Source: Chloroflexota bacterium (GTDB lineage: Bacteria > Chloroflexota > Anaerolineae > Aggregatilineales > J027). From it: 46,365 nt of DNA. Below the pieces are notes generated by a model. That model ran no database searches, had not been told where the DNA came from, and saw only the letters and a list, made by a program, of their open reading frames with translations. The position numbers were made by a program, and so were the translations under genes. Within the stretch, counting starts at the first letter, position 1. Each line of letters begins with the position of its first letter. Shown piece by piece: positions 1 to 8,620 of the stretch. The stretch spans positions 1 to 46,365 of the forward strand of contig JAKEEQ010000204.1 in the NCBI GenBank assembly GCA_022616515.1, read 5' to 3'.

Positions 1-104
1 AAGCCATCGCCCGCGCCGCCTACAGTGCCGACGAGGTATATAATGACCTGCGCGAGTCGCTGGTGATTGATGAATTAGCTGAACATTACCCCGACCGCCG
101 CTGA
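1..104 (+). CDS. 3' end of an unidentified protein (partial)
   Basis: An open frame enters from the left edge (codons in phase with position 3) and ends at TGA 102-104. The last residues read ...RESLVIDELAEHYPDRR. It stops immediately before the stop codon of the opposing MaoC gene, so the two genes are convergent with no spacer. Only about 33 residues are visible, too few to name a family; their composition is ordinary for a coding end. Confidence 0.55.
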   Translation, partial: AIARAAYSADEVYNDLRESLVIDELAEHYPDRR

Positions 105-500
105 TTAGGGAGCCTTAACCACCGCTTCCCCTTCAAGCACAGTCTCGCCGTCCTGATTGGTAATCACCGTGTCAAATGTGATGATGTTGCTGCGTTCTTT
201 AATTGCCTTGATGGTGCAGGTGGCGATGATCGTATCCCCGATATAAACAGGTTTGGTGAATTTCAGCGTCTGGTTGAGGTAAATCGTGCCCGGACCGGGC
301 AGGTCATTGGCGAGCACCGCCGAAATCAAGCTGGCCGTGAGCATCCCATGCGCGATACGTTCTCCGAACATGCTCGCTTTCGCATATTCATCATCAAGAT
401 GAACGGGATTCGTGTCGGTGGAAATCGTCGCAAAACCACGAATATCGTCATCGGTGATGGTTTTGGTGCGGCTGGCACTGGCTCCTATTTCGTAGGCCAT
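105..500 (-). CDS. MaoC-like (R)-specific enoyl-CoA hydratase
   Basis: This 131-residue protein is the length of a single hot-dog-fold MaoC/PhaJ hydratase. The family signature is visible: D29-x-N-P-x-H34, followed by the F-G-E-R-I-A-H-G segment around residues 45-52. In PhaJ-type enzymes the Asp and His of this motif activate water for addition to a trans-2-enoyl-CoA, giving (R)-3-hydroxyacyl-CoA. The gene lies 65 bp downstream of dnaN on the same strand, but a terminator separates them, so it probably has its own promoter or depends on read-through. The substrate could be short-chain enoyl-CoA or a related acyl thioester; the sequence does not decide this. The family call is secure, the exact reaction is inferred. 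Confidence 0.88.
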   Translation of the reverse strand: MAYEIGASASRTKTITDDDIRGFATISTDTNPVHLDDEYAKASMFGERIAHGMLTASLISAVLANDLPGPGTIYLNQTLKFTKPVYIGDTIIATCTIKAIKERSNIITFDTVITNQDGETVLEGEAVVKAP

Positions 501-524
501 GATGGGGGTATCCTTTCAGAGCGC

Positions 525-552
525 AAAAATAAAAGGGTGGCTCTCACCACCC
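525..552 (-). terminator. Rho-independent terminator after dnaN
   Basis: On the minus strand a perfect 6-bp stem (GGGTGG/CCACCC, + strand 535-540 and 547-552) with a 6-nt loop is followed by TTTTATTTTT (+ strand 525-534). It begins about 14 bp after the dnaN stop codon and lies before the MaoC start, so it should end dnaN transcripts. Confidence 0.8.
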
Positions 553-565
553 CGATACTATCAAC

Positions 566-1705
566 TTACTGCCCAACTTGCATCGGCATGATGACATACA
601 GGAACTGCTCCCGTTCATCACGTCCCAGCGGGCGTATCACCCCCGGATCAGATGACGTGTTGGTTTCCAAAAGTATCTGGTCATCACGCAGCACATTTAG
701 CACATCAATCAGATAACGAATGTTGAAGGAAATCTCGACACCAGTGCCTTCAATCGTCGCGTCAATCATGCTGGTGTTGTCGCCCATCTCATTCGATTGG
801 GCACTGACATTGACTGCCCCCGGTCCGCCATCACTCGACGGTTCAACGCGCAGCCGGGCAATATTCGAGTTGTCACGGGCAAAAATCTCGGAACGCTTAC
901 AGGCTCGCAAAAACTCATCACGGTACAGAAATGTTTCGGTGCTGTGATTTGCCGGGATGATCCGTTCGTACTCCGGGAATGAGCCTTCAATCAGGTTCGA
1001 GATGACGTCAATATCACCCATATGGAACATAATCTGGTTACGTCCATCCGGCACACTGACGAAGACTTCATCTTCATCATCAATGATCTTTTCAATTTCA
1101 ACTAAGGTACGAGCCGGGATAATAATTTCTAGCTCTTCACCAACCTCAAAGTCGAGCGTGGTCTTGCGCACGGTCAGACGAAAACCATCCGCCGACGCCA
1201 TAGTTAAGGTGTTGCCTGAGAAATTGGTGTAGATGCCGGTCAATACGGGGCGATTATCTTCGCGGGCCGCCGAAAAGGCCACTTCAGAGATCATATGTTT
1301 CAGCACTTCGCCAGGAATAACAATCTTGGCATTCGGATCGGCTTCAGGAACCAGCGGAAATTCTTCGGCGGGAATACCGCGCAGATTGGTATCCGTACCG
1401 CCACACTGCAAATTAATCGTCTGGTTACGGGTATTGAGTTCCATGTCAATCCGTTCAGGCGACAGATTGCTGGTCAGGTCATAAAAGGTACGGGCTGGCA
1501 CCGTTACCGAGCCATCTTCCTCGACTTTCGCACCTACCCACATGGAGATACTGAGTTCAAGATCGGTCGCGGACAGCTTCAAACGCCCATCTTCTGTCGC
1601 CAGAAGCACATTTGAAAGCACAGGTAAAGTCGGTCGGGAGTTCACGGCACGGTTGACGATGCTTAAGCCGCGAACCAGATTTTCTTGTAGAACTGATACG
1701 CGCAT
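566..1705 (-). CDS. dnaN: DNA polymerase III beta subunit (sliding clamp)
   Basis: The 379-residue product matches the usual clamp length and reads as a clamp throughout. It begins MRVSVLQENLVRGLSIV, continues with the conserved RPTLPVLSNVLL stretch and the first-domain phrase LKLSATDLELSI, and has the typical clamp ending ...FLYVIMPMQ. The protein forms a dimeric ring that tethers DNA polymerase III to the template. It is transcribed alone, divergently from recJ across a 142-bp spacer, and ends at a clear terminator. dnaA, the usual neighbour, is not in the window. The start at 1705 fits the conserved N-terminus and has a purine-rich AAAAGG upstream. Confidence 0.97.
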   Translation of the reverse strand: MRVSVLQENLVRGLSIVNRAVNSRPTLPVLSNVLLATEDGRLKLSATDLELSISMWVGAKVEEDGSVTVPARTFYDLTSNLSPERIDMELNTRNQTINLQCGGTDTNLRGIPAEEFPLVPEADPNAKIVIPGEVLKHMISEVAFSAAREDNRPVLTGIYTNFSGNTLTMASADGFRLTVRKTTLDFEVGEELEIIIPARTLVEIEKIIDDEDEVFVSVPDGRNQIMFHMGDIDVISNLIEGSFPEYERIIPANHSTETFLYRDEFLRACKRSEIFARDNSNIARLRVEPSSDGGPGAVNVSAQSNEMGDNTSMIDATIEGTGVEISFNIRYLIDVLNVLRDDQILLETNTSSDPGVIRPLGRDEREQFLYVIMPMQVGQ

Positions 1706-1847
1706 ATGTTTTTTCGCCTTTTACATGCATTTTTGGCAGGGGTTCAAATGGTCATTATACTTGTGCGTAAGGGGTATGCAAGGGGCATTCGCTCTAATGT
1801 TCTAACAGGTTAAAATTGGATATAGTAGCAGTTAGGTATCAATTTCT
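1706..1847. promoter_or_regulatory. Divergent dnaN/recJ promoter region
   Basis: This spacer must hold the promoters of both genes. A TATAGT element at 1821-1826 is a plausible -10 box for recJ, but no convincing -35 box was found 16-18 bp upstream of it. On the other strand I found nothing strong for dnaN. Confidence 0.35.
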
Positions 1848-4172
1848 ATGCAAAGAGAATGGCGATACACAAGCGCCGTACAGTTAGAAGACTTGAAAAT
1901 CCCGGATTGGTCTCTGCCCGGCGGCGCACTTTCACCCGAATTGATGGCAGTGGTCTATACACGCGGCTTCAAAACTGAGGATGAGGTAGCCGCGTTTCTG
2001 ATGCCGGAGCGTTATCAACCCACGCTCCCCACTGAACTACCGGGGATGGAAAAAGCAATTCGCACCATTCGCAGACTGCGCCCCGGCGACAAAATTCTGG
2101 TCTGGGGTGACTTTGATGTAGACGGCATGACCTCAGCCGCCATGCTGGTTGAAGGTCTCAAGAAGATTGGCTTTGATGTCGTCGCGCACATCCCGAAACG
2201 TACCGAAGGGCATGGCGTCCACCTCGACAGTCTGCGTGACATCGTCGCTGAGAATGAACCAGCCCTTGTCCTCATCTGCGATACGGGGTCTGATGCTATT
2301 GATGAAGTGGAATATCTGCGTGACCGTGACATTCTGACCATCATCGCTGACCATCATCACATCAGCCCGCCTATGCCTCGTGCCGACGCCATCATCAATC
2401 CACGGTTGCTCCGCGAGGGCACTCATCCGCTCATTCACCTGTCGGGGGCCGGTGTCTGTTATCTCTTTCTGGAAGCCCTGTTTCTGGAATACGGTCATAA
2501 ACGCGAGGCCGAGAAATTTCTGGACCTTGTCGCGCTGGGCCTCATCGCCGACGTCGTCCGGCAGGTTGATGATGTCCGCTATCTTATTCAACGCGGGCTG
2601 CGTGCCCTGCGAACCACTGAACGCGCTGGCCTTCAGGCACTGGCTGCACAGCTTGATATTGAACTCGTGAACTTGACCAGCAAAGATATTGCCTTTACCT
2701 TTGCTCCTGCCATCAACGCCTTCGGGCGGCTGGATGATGCAGCCCTGGGTTTAGAATTATTGACCACTAAGGATACCACTCGTGCTCAATATCTGGCCGG
2801 GGTTGCCGACAGCCTCAATCAGAAACGCAAGATGATGACGCAGCAAATCACGGATGCTGCCGAAAGGATGATCAGCGACAATCCATCGCTGGTCGAAGAG
2901 TGGGAGGCGCTCGTTTTGCACAGTCCCGGCTGGGATGGCAGTATGCTTGGCCCGGTGGCAGCACGACTTGCCGACAAATATCAGAAGCCTGTGGCGCTGT
3001 TGGTTGAAAAAGAGAATGGTATCGCCAGCGGATCGGTACGCAGCATTGACAACTACCCGGTGGATGAAGCCCTCAAAATCCTGGATGATGTGCTTATCAC
3101 CTACGGTGGACACGAAGGGGCAGGCGGTATGTCATTATATCTAGACGAGTTGCCCGCTCTACGTCGGAAGTTATCGAATGCCTTTGCCAGTGTGCGCCAA
3201 CCCGGTGCTGATACCGCACTCATGATTGAGGGCTTGCTGCCACTCGAACGCTTAACGCTCGATTTTGCGTTGGAAGTGCAGCGGTTGGCTCCGTTTGGCA
3301 GCGGCAATGACGCGCCGGTATTTGTCACTCGTGATCTGGAGATGCGCAGCGTCGCCAAATTGGGGCGCAACGACGAACACCGCCGTCTGATTGTCGAAAA
3401 TCGAGATGGGCAGCGCCAGCATGTTTTCTGGTGGAGCAGCAGCGACCTCGATCTGCCCGACCGCCGCTTTGATCTGGCCTACACATTGAACGTATCAACC
3501 TTCAAGGGTGAACGCCAGATGCAAATTGAACTGGTCGATTTGCATCTACTGACCGGTGAAGATACTGCGTCAGAAAGCGCCCTCGAAATCCTCGATTATC
3601 GTGATGTGGACAATATTCAGGCCGTCCTTGAGGAAATTTATGCAAGAGATACACGGGCCATTGTCTGGGCTGAGGGCTTTTCAACCTCAAATTCACCGGG
3701 CTTAACCTTTAGCGATCTTGCCGAAGCCGATGCCCTCGTCATCCTGAGTGCGCCTGCCGACCCGACCCAGTTCGAAAAAGCCGTCGAGAAGGTAAAACCG
3801 CATCGAATTTATCTGGTGGCCGTTGACCCGCCCATCAACACGCTGCCCGACTTTCTCAAGATGCTCTATGGCCTTGCCAGCAAGGTCATCGACGACGCCG
3901 GGGGCACGGTTAACATTCAAAAATTCATGGAGCGCCTGGCCCAATCCAGAGCGGTTATCCAACTTGGACTGCACTATCTGGAGGCACTGGGCAAAATCCG
4001 CGTTGAATTCGGGGAACGCACCCGGATTGACCTCGAACGTGGCAACGGCATGCCTTCCGGTGAAGCAGACGGTGTTGAACGCCGCCTGCGAGCTGCATGG
4101 GAAGAAGTGGAGACCTACCGCCGCTATCTGCGCCGGGTCGATATTGACCAGTTGCTGAAAGGCATTGAATGA
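1848..4172 (+). CDS. recJ: Single-stranded-DNA-specific exonuclease RecJ, long form
   Basis: RecJ degrades single-stranded DNA 5' to 3' in recombination and mismatch repair. The DHH-family metal motifs are present: DFDVDG at 88-93, DTG at 145-147 and DHH at 168-170. The DHHA1 part has NAFGRLDDA and the GGHEGAGG motif, followed by the OB-fold region. At 774 residues it is about 200 longer than the compact bacterial form of roughly 570. The extra C-terminal part (from about residue 570) is not a domain I recognise; extended C-termini occur in RecJ of Deinococcus and Thermus. Its stop overlaps the start of the next gene (ATGA), so the two are probably co-transcribed. Confidence 0.95.
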   Translation: MQREWRYTSAVQLEDLKIPDWSLPGGALSPELMAVVYTRGFKTEDEVAAFLMPERYQPTLPTELPGMEKAIRTIRRLRPGDKILVWGDFDVDGMTSAAMLVEGLKKIGFDVVAHIPKRTEGHGVHLDSLRDIVAENEPALVLICDTGSDAIDEVEYLRDRDILTIIADHHHISPPMPRADAIINPRLLREGTHPLIHLSGAGVCYLFLEALFLEYGHKREAEKFLDLVALGLIADVVRQVDDVRYLIQRGLRALRTTERAGLQALAAQLDIELVNLTSKDIAFTFAPAINAFGRLDDAALGLELLTTKDTTRAQYLAGVADSLNQKRKMMTQQITDAAERMISDNPSLVEEWEALVLHSPGWDGSMLGPVAARLADKYQKPVALLVEKENGIASGSVRSIDNYPVDEALKILDDVLITYGGHEGAGGMSLYLDELPALRRKLSNAFASVRQPGADTALMIEGLLPLERLTLDFALEVQRLAPFGSGNDAPVFVTRDLEMRSVAKLGRNDEHRRLIVENRDGQRQHVFWWSSSDLDLPDRRFDLAYTLNVSTFKGERQMQIELVDLHLLTGEDTASESALEILDYRDVDNIQAVLEEIYARDTRAIVWAEGFSTSNSPGLTFSDLAEADALVILSAPADPTQFEKAVEKVKPHRIYLVAVDPPINTLPDFLKMLYGLASKVIDDAGGTVNIQKFMERLAQSRAVIQLGLHYLEALGKIRVEFGERTRIDLERGNGMPSGEADGVERRLRAAWEEVETYRRYLRRVDIDQLLKGIE

Positions 4173-4789
4173 GCATCTACCGCATACCCCGCCAGACTAC
4201 CCGTGTTGAATATGTTGTGTCGAATTCACGCTTCATTGGCACCATTGGTCGGGCGGACACCGTTGATGACGCCAGGGCATTTATTCAAGCCGTGCGTGAC
4301 GAAATGCCTGATGCCAGTCATCATGTCTATGCTTTCATTGTGGGTTATGGGGCCAGCGTTATCGAGGGCATGAGCGACGATGGGGAGCCATCCGGCACAT
4401 CCGGCCCTCCCACGCTGGCGGTGCTGCGGGGTGCTGATATTGGCGACATCGTCGTGGTCATCACCCGCTATTTCGGCGGCACGAAGCTTGGCACTGGCGG
4501 ACTGGTTCGCGCCTACAGCCAGACGGCCCGTGATGCCATTGCTGCCCTTGAAACCGAGCTTAAAATCAACCGAATCGTGGCCGGAATCGAAGTGCCATAT
4601 CCACTCTACGAACGGGTCAAGTTTCTGATTGAGGAGTACGAGATTGATGTCACGGACGAGGATTTTGCAGCAGATGTTACCTTGATGCTGAAAATTCCAG
4701 AGCACCGTCTTGGACCATTTAGGGATGCCCTGCAAGAGTTATCTGCCGGGCAGGTAGAGCCTACGATTTTCGAGGATGAGGAAGTATAA
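4169..4789 (+). CDS. YigZ/IMPACT-family protein
   Basis: This 206-residue protein shows the UPF0029/IMPACT N-terminal domain with its hallmark stretches: HHVYAFIVG, SDDGEPSGTSG and the ITRYFGGTKLGTGGL loop. A smaller C-terminal ferredoxin-like (DUF1949-type) domain follows from about residue 140. Bacterial YigZ has no settled biochemical role; the eukaryotic relative IMPACT regulates GCN2, and nucleic-acid binding has been proposed. The ATG overlaps the recJ stop by 4 bp, suggesting translational coupling. The 3' end overlaps the convergent histidine kinase gene by 29 bp. Confidence 0.9.
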   Translation: MSIYRIPRQTTRVEYVVSNSRFIGTIGRADTVDDARAFIQAVRDEMPDASHHVYAFIVGYGASVIEGMSDDGEPSGTSGPPTLAVLRGADIGDIVVVITRYFGGTKLGTGGLVRAYSQTARDAIAALETELKINRIVAGIEVPYPLYERVKFLIEEYEIDVTDEDFAADVTLMLKIPEHRLGPFRDALQELSAGQVEPTIFEDEEV

Positions 4790-6590
4790 CCGTAAACGTC
4801 GAACCCTTACCTTTGCCTTGACTCTCAGCCCTGATGGTCCCGTTCATGCCTTCCACCAGCATCTTCACAATCGCCAATCCAAGACCAGTCGAACGTTCTC
4901 TCCCGGTGGGCCGGGCACTGAGTGTTATGAATTCGTTGAAGACCATCTCCAGATCTTCTTCTGTCATCCCCAGCCCTTCATCGCGAATGATAATGCTGAC
5001 TTGCTCTTCATCGTCGATGCTGACAAAAATGTTGTTGCCCGGTTCGGTATATTTAACGGCGTTAGACACGAGATTATCCAGCACCCGGCGCAGCGCTACC
5101 TCATCGGCCAGCACTTCTGTCACATGTCCATCCAGGAACTGATGAATCTGAATATCCTTTTCGCGGGCCTTCTCGCGATACGCCTCCACAACCTGTAAGG
5201 CCAGCGGAACGGGATTAATGCTGTTCAGATCGAATTGCCCTTTGCCAGATTTTAACAGCCGCAAATCGAGAATTTGCGTGACGGTTTGTGTCATTGCATT
5301 GGCCGTATCGATCATCGCATCCAGTCGCTGGCGGATTTTGTCAGGTGGGAGCGTCTCAAAGTAGTTACGGATCATATCTGCGTTCATCTGGATGCTGCTT
5401 AGAGGTCCCTGAAGATCATGCGCCACGACCTTCAAGAAGTTGTTTTTCTCATTGTCAATGCGCTCAAGCGTCCGGTTCATTTCTGCCAGTTCAATGTTCC
5501 GCAGTCGATAAATCTCCGCATCCCGCGACTGCTTGTCGGCGTCAAATTGCGCTTGCAAGCGGTCCAATTCCTGACGTTTGGCCTCGGACAATACGTCATC
5601 CTTTAACTGCGAATACTGCTTGAAGTAAGCCAGTGCCTCCTCAAAATTGTGTTCGGCTTCACACAACTCAGCCAGTGCCTTATAACTCGCCATCTCTGTC
5701 CACTCGTCACTGTTGTTCTTCGCAATCTCCAGCCCGGTTTCCAGATGTTCCCCCGCCATTTCATAATCGTGCATCACTGTTTGCACCAACCCAAGATTGA
5801 GGTATATGGAGGGCAGCAAATCCCTGTATCCGGTTTCTTCGGCCAGTTCCAGTGCCTGCATATAAGCTTCCAGTGCTTCCTCATATCGTTCAAGCCGGTA
5901 GCAGGTCTCTCCTAGATGAACGAGATCGCGGGCAAGAGTCATTTTATTGCCGCTTTTACGAGCGACTTCAATAGATTTGTGCCGGTAGTCCAAACTTTTT
6001 TCCAGTTCCCCCAGATGACTATAGACGCTGCCAATATCGCTATAAATCAGGCTCAGATTATCCATCCGCTCATGCTTCTCGGCTAGAGCCTGTGCCTTAA
6101 GATAAGCATCCAGTGCATTCTCAAAATCCTCGATCTTCAAGTAGAGACTTCCCAGATTAGTATGGGATGACAGAAGCCCGTTTTCGTCGTCGGCATCCTC
6201 CCATGAGCTGAGTGCCATCAACTGGTAATTGAGTGCCTGCTCGTAGTCGCCTTTGTTGTCGAAAATTACACCAAATTGACTGTAAACCTCGGCAGCACCA
6301 CGTTTATCATCAAGCTCATTATAAAATTCAAGAGCCGATTCGTAGGCCCGCAGCGCATCATTCAGTTCGCCAGTTATCCGGTGATACAGCCCAAGTAACG
6401 CATAACTCTGTGCCAGTGCGTGCGCGTCCTCAAACGCAGTGCCTAACTGTATCGCTTCATCAAGGTAGGGTCGCATTTCCTGGGGATTGTGTCCGGATAG
6501 GTGTTCCGCGATGTCCAGTAACGTGGCAATACGATCTTTGCCTGTGGCAGAGGATAGTTGTTGGCTATTTAGATAGTCCAGATCACTCAT
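4761..6590 (-). CDS. Soluble TPR-sensor histidine kinase
   Basis: The 609-residue protein begins with about seven to eight tetratricopeptide repeats (roughly residues 45-330), where the pattern of paired helices with ALxxYxxALELA is obvious. A charged coiled-coil linker follows at 335-385. The kinase core carries the phospho-acceptor H-box VVAHDLQGPLSS with His391, the N-box NLVSNAVKYTE, and ATP-lid glycines DEGLGM and STGLGLAI. No signal peptide, transmembrane segment or receiver domain is present, so it should be a cytoplasmic kinase sensing through protein-protein contacts of the TPRs. No response regulator is encoded next to it (orphan). It lies 57 bp downstream of the secreted GH-A-like gene on the same strand. 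Confidence 0.9.
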   Translation of the reverse strand: MSDLDYLNSQQLSSATGKDRIATLLDIAEHLSGHNPQEMRPYLDEAIQLGTAFEDAHALAQSYALLGLYHRITGELNDALRAYESALEFYNELDDKRGAAEVYSQFGVIFDNKGDYEQALNYQLMALSSWEDADDENGLLSSHTNLGSLYLKIEDFENALDAYLKAQALAEKHERMDNLSLIYSDIGSVYSHLGELEKSLDYRHKSIEVARKSGNKMTLARDLVHLGETCYRLERYEEALEAYMQALELAEETGYRDLLPSIYLNLGLVQTVMHDYEMAGEHLETGLEIAKNNSDEWTEMASYKALAELCEAEHNFEEALAYFKQYSQLKDDVLSEAKRQELDRLQAQFDADKQSRDAEIYRLRNIELAEMNRTLERIDNEKNNFLKVVAHDLQGPLSSIQMNADMIRNYFETLPPDKIRQRLDAMIDTANAMTQTVTQILDLRLLKSGKGQFDLNSINPVPLALQVVEAYREKAREKDIQIHQFLDGHVTEVLADEVALRRVLDNLVSNAVKYTEPGNNIFVSIDDEEQVSIIIRDEGLGMTEEDLEMVFNEFITLSARPTGRERSTGLGLAIVKMLVEGMNGTIRAESQGKGKGSTFTVILPHPRKS

Positions 6591-6647
6591 CCATGTTTTT
6601 CCGGCGCGTACTCATTTATCGACACTATCATAGCGGCAAACCACATC

Positions 6648-8054
6648 TCAACGCAATTGTAGAGCGTTACCTTCTAGCGCAACCCAAACCGAGCGCGGAG
6701 GACCTTCTAACACAAACATCACGGGCGAGCCTGCTACCCGCACAATATCGCTTTCATCTGATTCGGCAGGTGTGGTTGGAATCACGTAAACATTTTCCCC
6801 ATTGATGCCAACACCAATGCGCGGTGTCTCCAGTGTGGTCCCTGAGACATCCATCAACGTGAACGTATCTTCGAAATCCGCTTCAATCCAGAAATCAACC
6901 GCCGTCGTATCGGCTGCCCACATCACATATACGGTTTCTTGCGGTTTTTCGATGACCACCAGTCGCCCATTTGCACTCCGATAACCATTGGCTGCCACCA
7001 ACGGCGTAAATTGCTCAATGACAAGTGCATACGAATTATAAGCTGGTCGCGCTGAGTTGTCTTCACGCAGGAGGCCATACGGCGGTGTTTCGCCTGCCAT
7101 AAAATTCGAGTCATACATTTTGTGGACCGCAATGCGATCCGCTCCGGCAGCCAGCCCCAACGCCGACGCTTGCACAATAAAATCGGCTTGATGTTCCAGC
7201 GAAATCGCCACTTCTGCCGTCTCCACCGGGGTCTCAGGGTCCAGTGTCGGCAGCGCATTCAGCTCTGTTATCCAGATTTCCTTATCTTCCAGCCCCGAGT
7301 CGCGCAAAATATCCCGTACCTGCACGGTTATATCCCCGGCGCTGTCGGTCGTTTCAACCACCCCGCCAATCGGTGTGCCGCGCAGTAAAATATTGACACC
7401 CACCGCATCAAAGAAAAAATCGTTTTCCGGCCCGAAGGGGTCCTCCAGCACCAGATCAATAAATTGCTTCAGAAAAAGCTCACGCTGTAGGACGACATCA
7501 TGCCACCATTCCAGTCCACCCGTGATCACTCTGGCTTCCGGGTCAAGTTCATTGATGGTGAGATAGGCAATTTTGATGAGACGGTAGTAATCGGCGGGGG
7601 TTCCCTCCCATGCCTGCGGATTATCGGGCGCATTCCAGATAATCCAGGTATGGATACCCCGCTCCGCCATTGGCGGGATGAATTGGCGCAAAAACACCGC
7701 CCATTGATTTTCCGGGTTATCATGCGGGTTATACAGGCCGACCGGCACTCCACCCACCGTCCCGGCATCCGATGCCCACACTGGCGTATTGACGATCATG
7801 CCGACAATCTCACGCTCGGTTGCCAGCCATTCATCCCGCAGAAACGCAATATCAAGGTCGCCGGGGCCGTTCGGCTGGATACGCGACCAGTCAAAGGTGA
7901 TGCGCTCCCAGCTTACCCCCAACTCTTGAGCCGCTGCGGGCCGCCAGTAACCCTCTACGATGCCAAATGGATTGCTGCCAGCTTCATCCTGTGCGCCCAG
8001 TGATGCCGGGAAAATAATAGCAATGAGCAATACAATAAAAATCAATCGTTTCAT
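6648..8054 (-). CDS. Secreted clan GH-A-like (GH39/GH5-type) protein lacking the acid/base Glu
   Basis: I start the gene at the ATG of MKRLIFIVLLIAIIFPASLGAQ, a clean signal peptide; an in-frame ATG ten codons earlier (8084) would bury it. The mature part looks like a TIM-barrel glycoside hydrolase of clan GH-A: GVSWERITFDWSRIQP near the N-terminus, the strand-4 region WIIWNAPDNPQAWEG, and the strand-7 region EIWITELNALP. In active members the strand-4 motif is WNEP. Here the acid/base Glu is Ala (codon GCG), while the nucleophile candidate Glu remains in ITELN. A beta-rich tail follows (about residues 375-465). It could be a non-catalytic glycan binder or use another residue. The nearest family is inferred from motifs, not from a search. 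Confidence 0.75.
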   Translation of the reverse strand: MKRLIFIVLLIAIIFPASLGAQDEAGSNPFGIVEGYWRPAAAQELGVSWERITFDWSRIQPNGPGDLDIAFLRDEWLATEREIVGMIVNTPVWASDAGTVGGVPVGLYNPHDNPENQWAVFLRQFIPPMAERGIHTWIIWNAPDNPQAWEGTPADYYRLIKIAYLTINELDPEARVITGGLEWWHDVVLQRELFLKQFIDLVLEDPFGPENDFFFDAVGVNILLRGTPIGGVVETTDSAGDITVQVRDILRDSGLEDKEIWITELNALPTLDPETPVETAEVAISLEHQADFIVQASALGLAAGADRIAVHKMYDSNFMAGETPPYGLLREDNSARPAYNSYALVIEQFTPLVAANGYRSANGRLVVIEKPQETVYVMWAADTTAVDFWIEADFEDTFTLMDVSGTTLETPRIGVGINGENVYVIPTTPAESDESDIVRVAGSPVMFVLEGPPRSVWVALEGNALQLR

Positions 8055-8101
8055 AGCGCGTACACGGTAAGTGCTGAATATCATTTACCAGTGTAGCGAA
8101 C

Positions 8102-8365
8102 TTACTCCCGCGCCGCGAGTTTCGTAGCCATATCGACGGAATACGCATCCCAATGCTGACCCCAATAAGAAACCTCGGTCTCAAATGGTCCTGTATACCA
8201 TTCTGCAACAAAATATTCGTTAGTGCGAGCAAAAATCGGGGCCACCGGAAATTCACCTTCAACACCAAATAATCCTTCCTCAATTTGGCGATAAAGTTCG
8301 ATCCTTAGCCGAGAATCAAATTGGGCAACAGTGACGTGTTGACTACTGAAACGGGCCAAGATCAA
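8102..8365 (-). pseudogene. Possible truncated hypothetical gene
   Basis: An open frame on the minus strand ends at the TAA at 8102-8104. It has only a TTG (8363-8365) as possible start, with a weak GGTGAG upstream, and stays open to about 8418 with sensible codons. The peptide (C-terminus ...WGQHWDAYSVDMATKLAARE) has a protein-like composition, but I do not recognise a family. It may be the C-terminal remnant of a larger gene or a genuine small protein. The rest of the stretch to 8620 shows no gene and presumably holds the promoter for the cox cluster. Confidence 0.35.
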
Positions 8366-8620
8366 CCCATGTTCGTGCTCACCAATAGAATCACAGCTAT
8401 TCTGAACGCCCTTATTTCAAGTACCTATCTACTCAACCAGATCTTTTGATATCTTTCAATCATTCCGTCGTCGGGCTTCTGTGAATTGGTTGGACATGGG
8501 CAAGGGCAGATAACCGCAAAATCAGTTACACTATGATATGTTTACCATCGGGACAACTTTAATGTCGCAAAGTACATAGAACACCATCCCCAGATGCTAG
8601 ATTGGGATATATAGACTACT

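Noticed and set aside
6233..6805. 190-codon plus-strand frame crossing the start of the histidine kinase gene and the end of the next
   Set aside because: It is antisense to two well-supported genes and its translation (many His, Arg, Cys, Pro) looks like a reverse-strand shadow.
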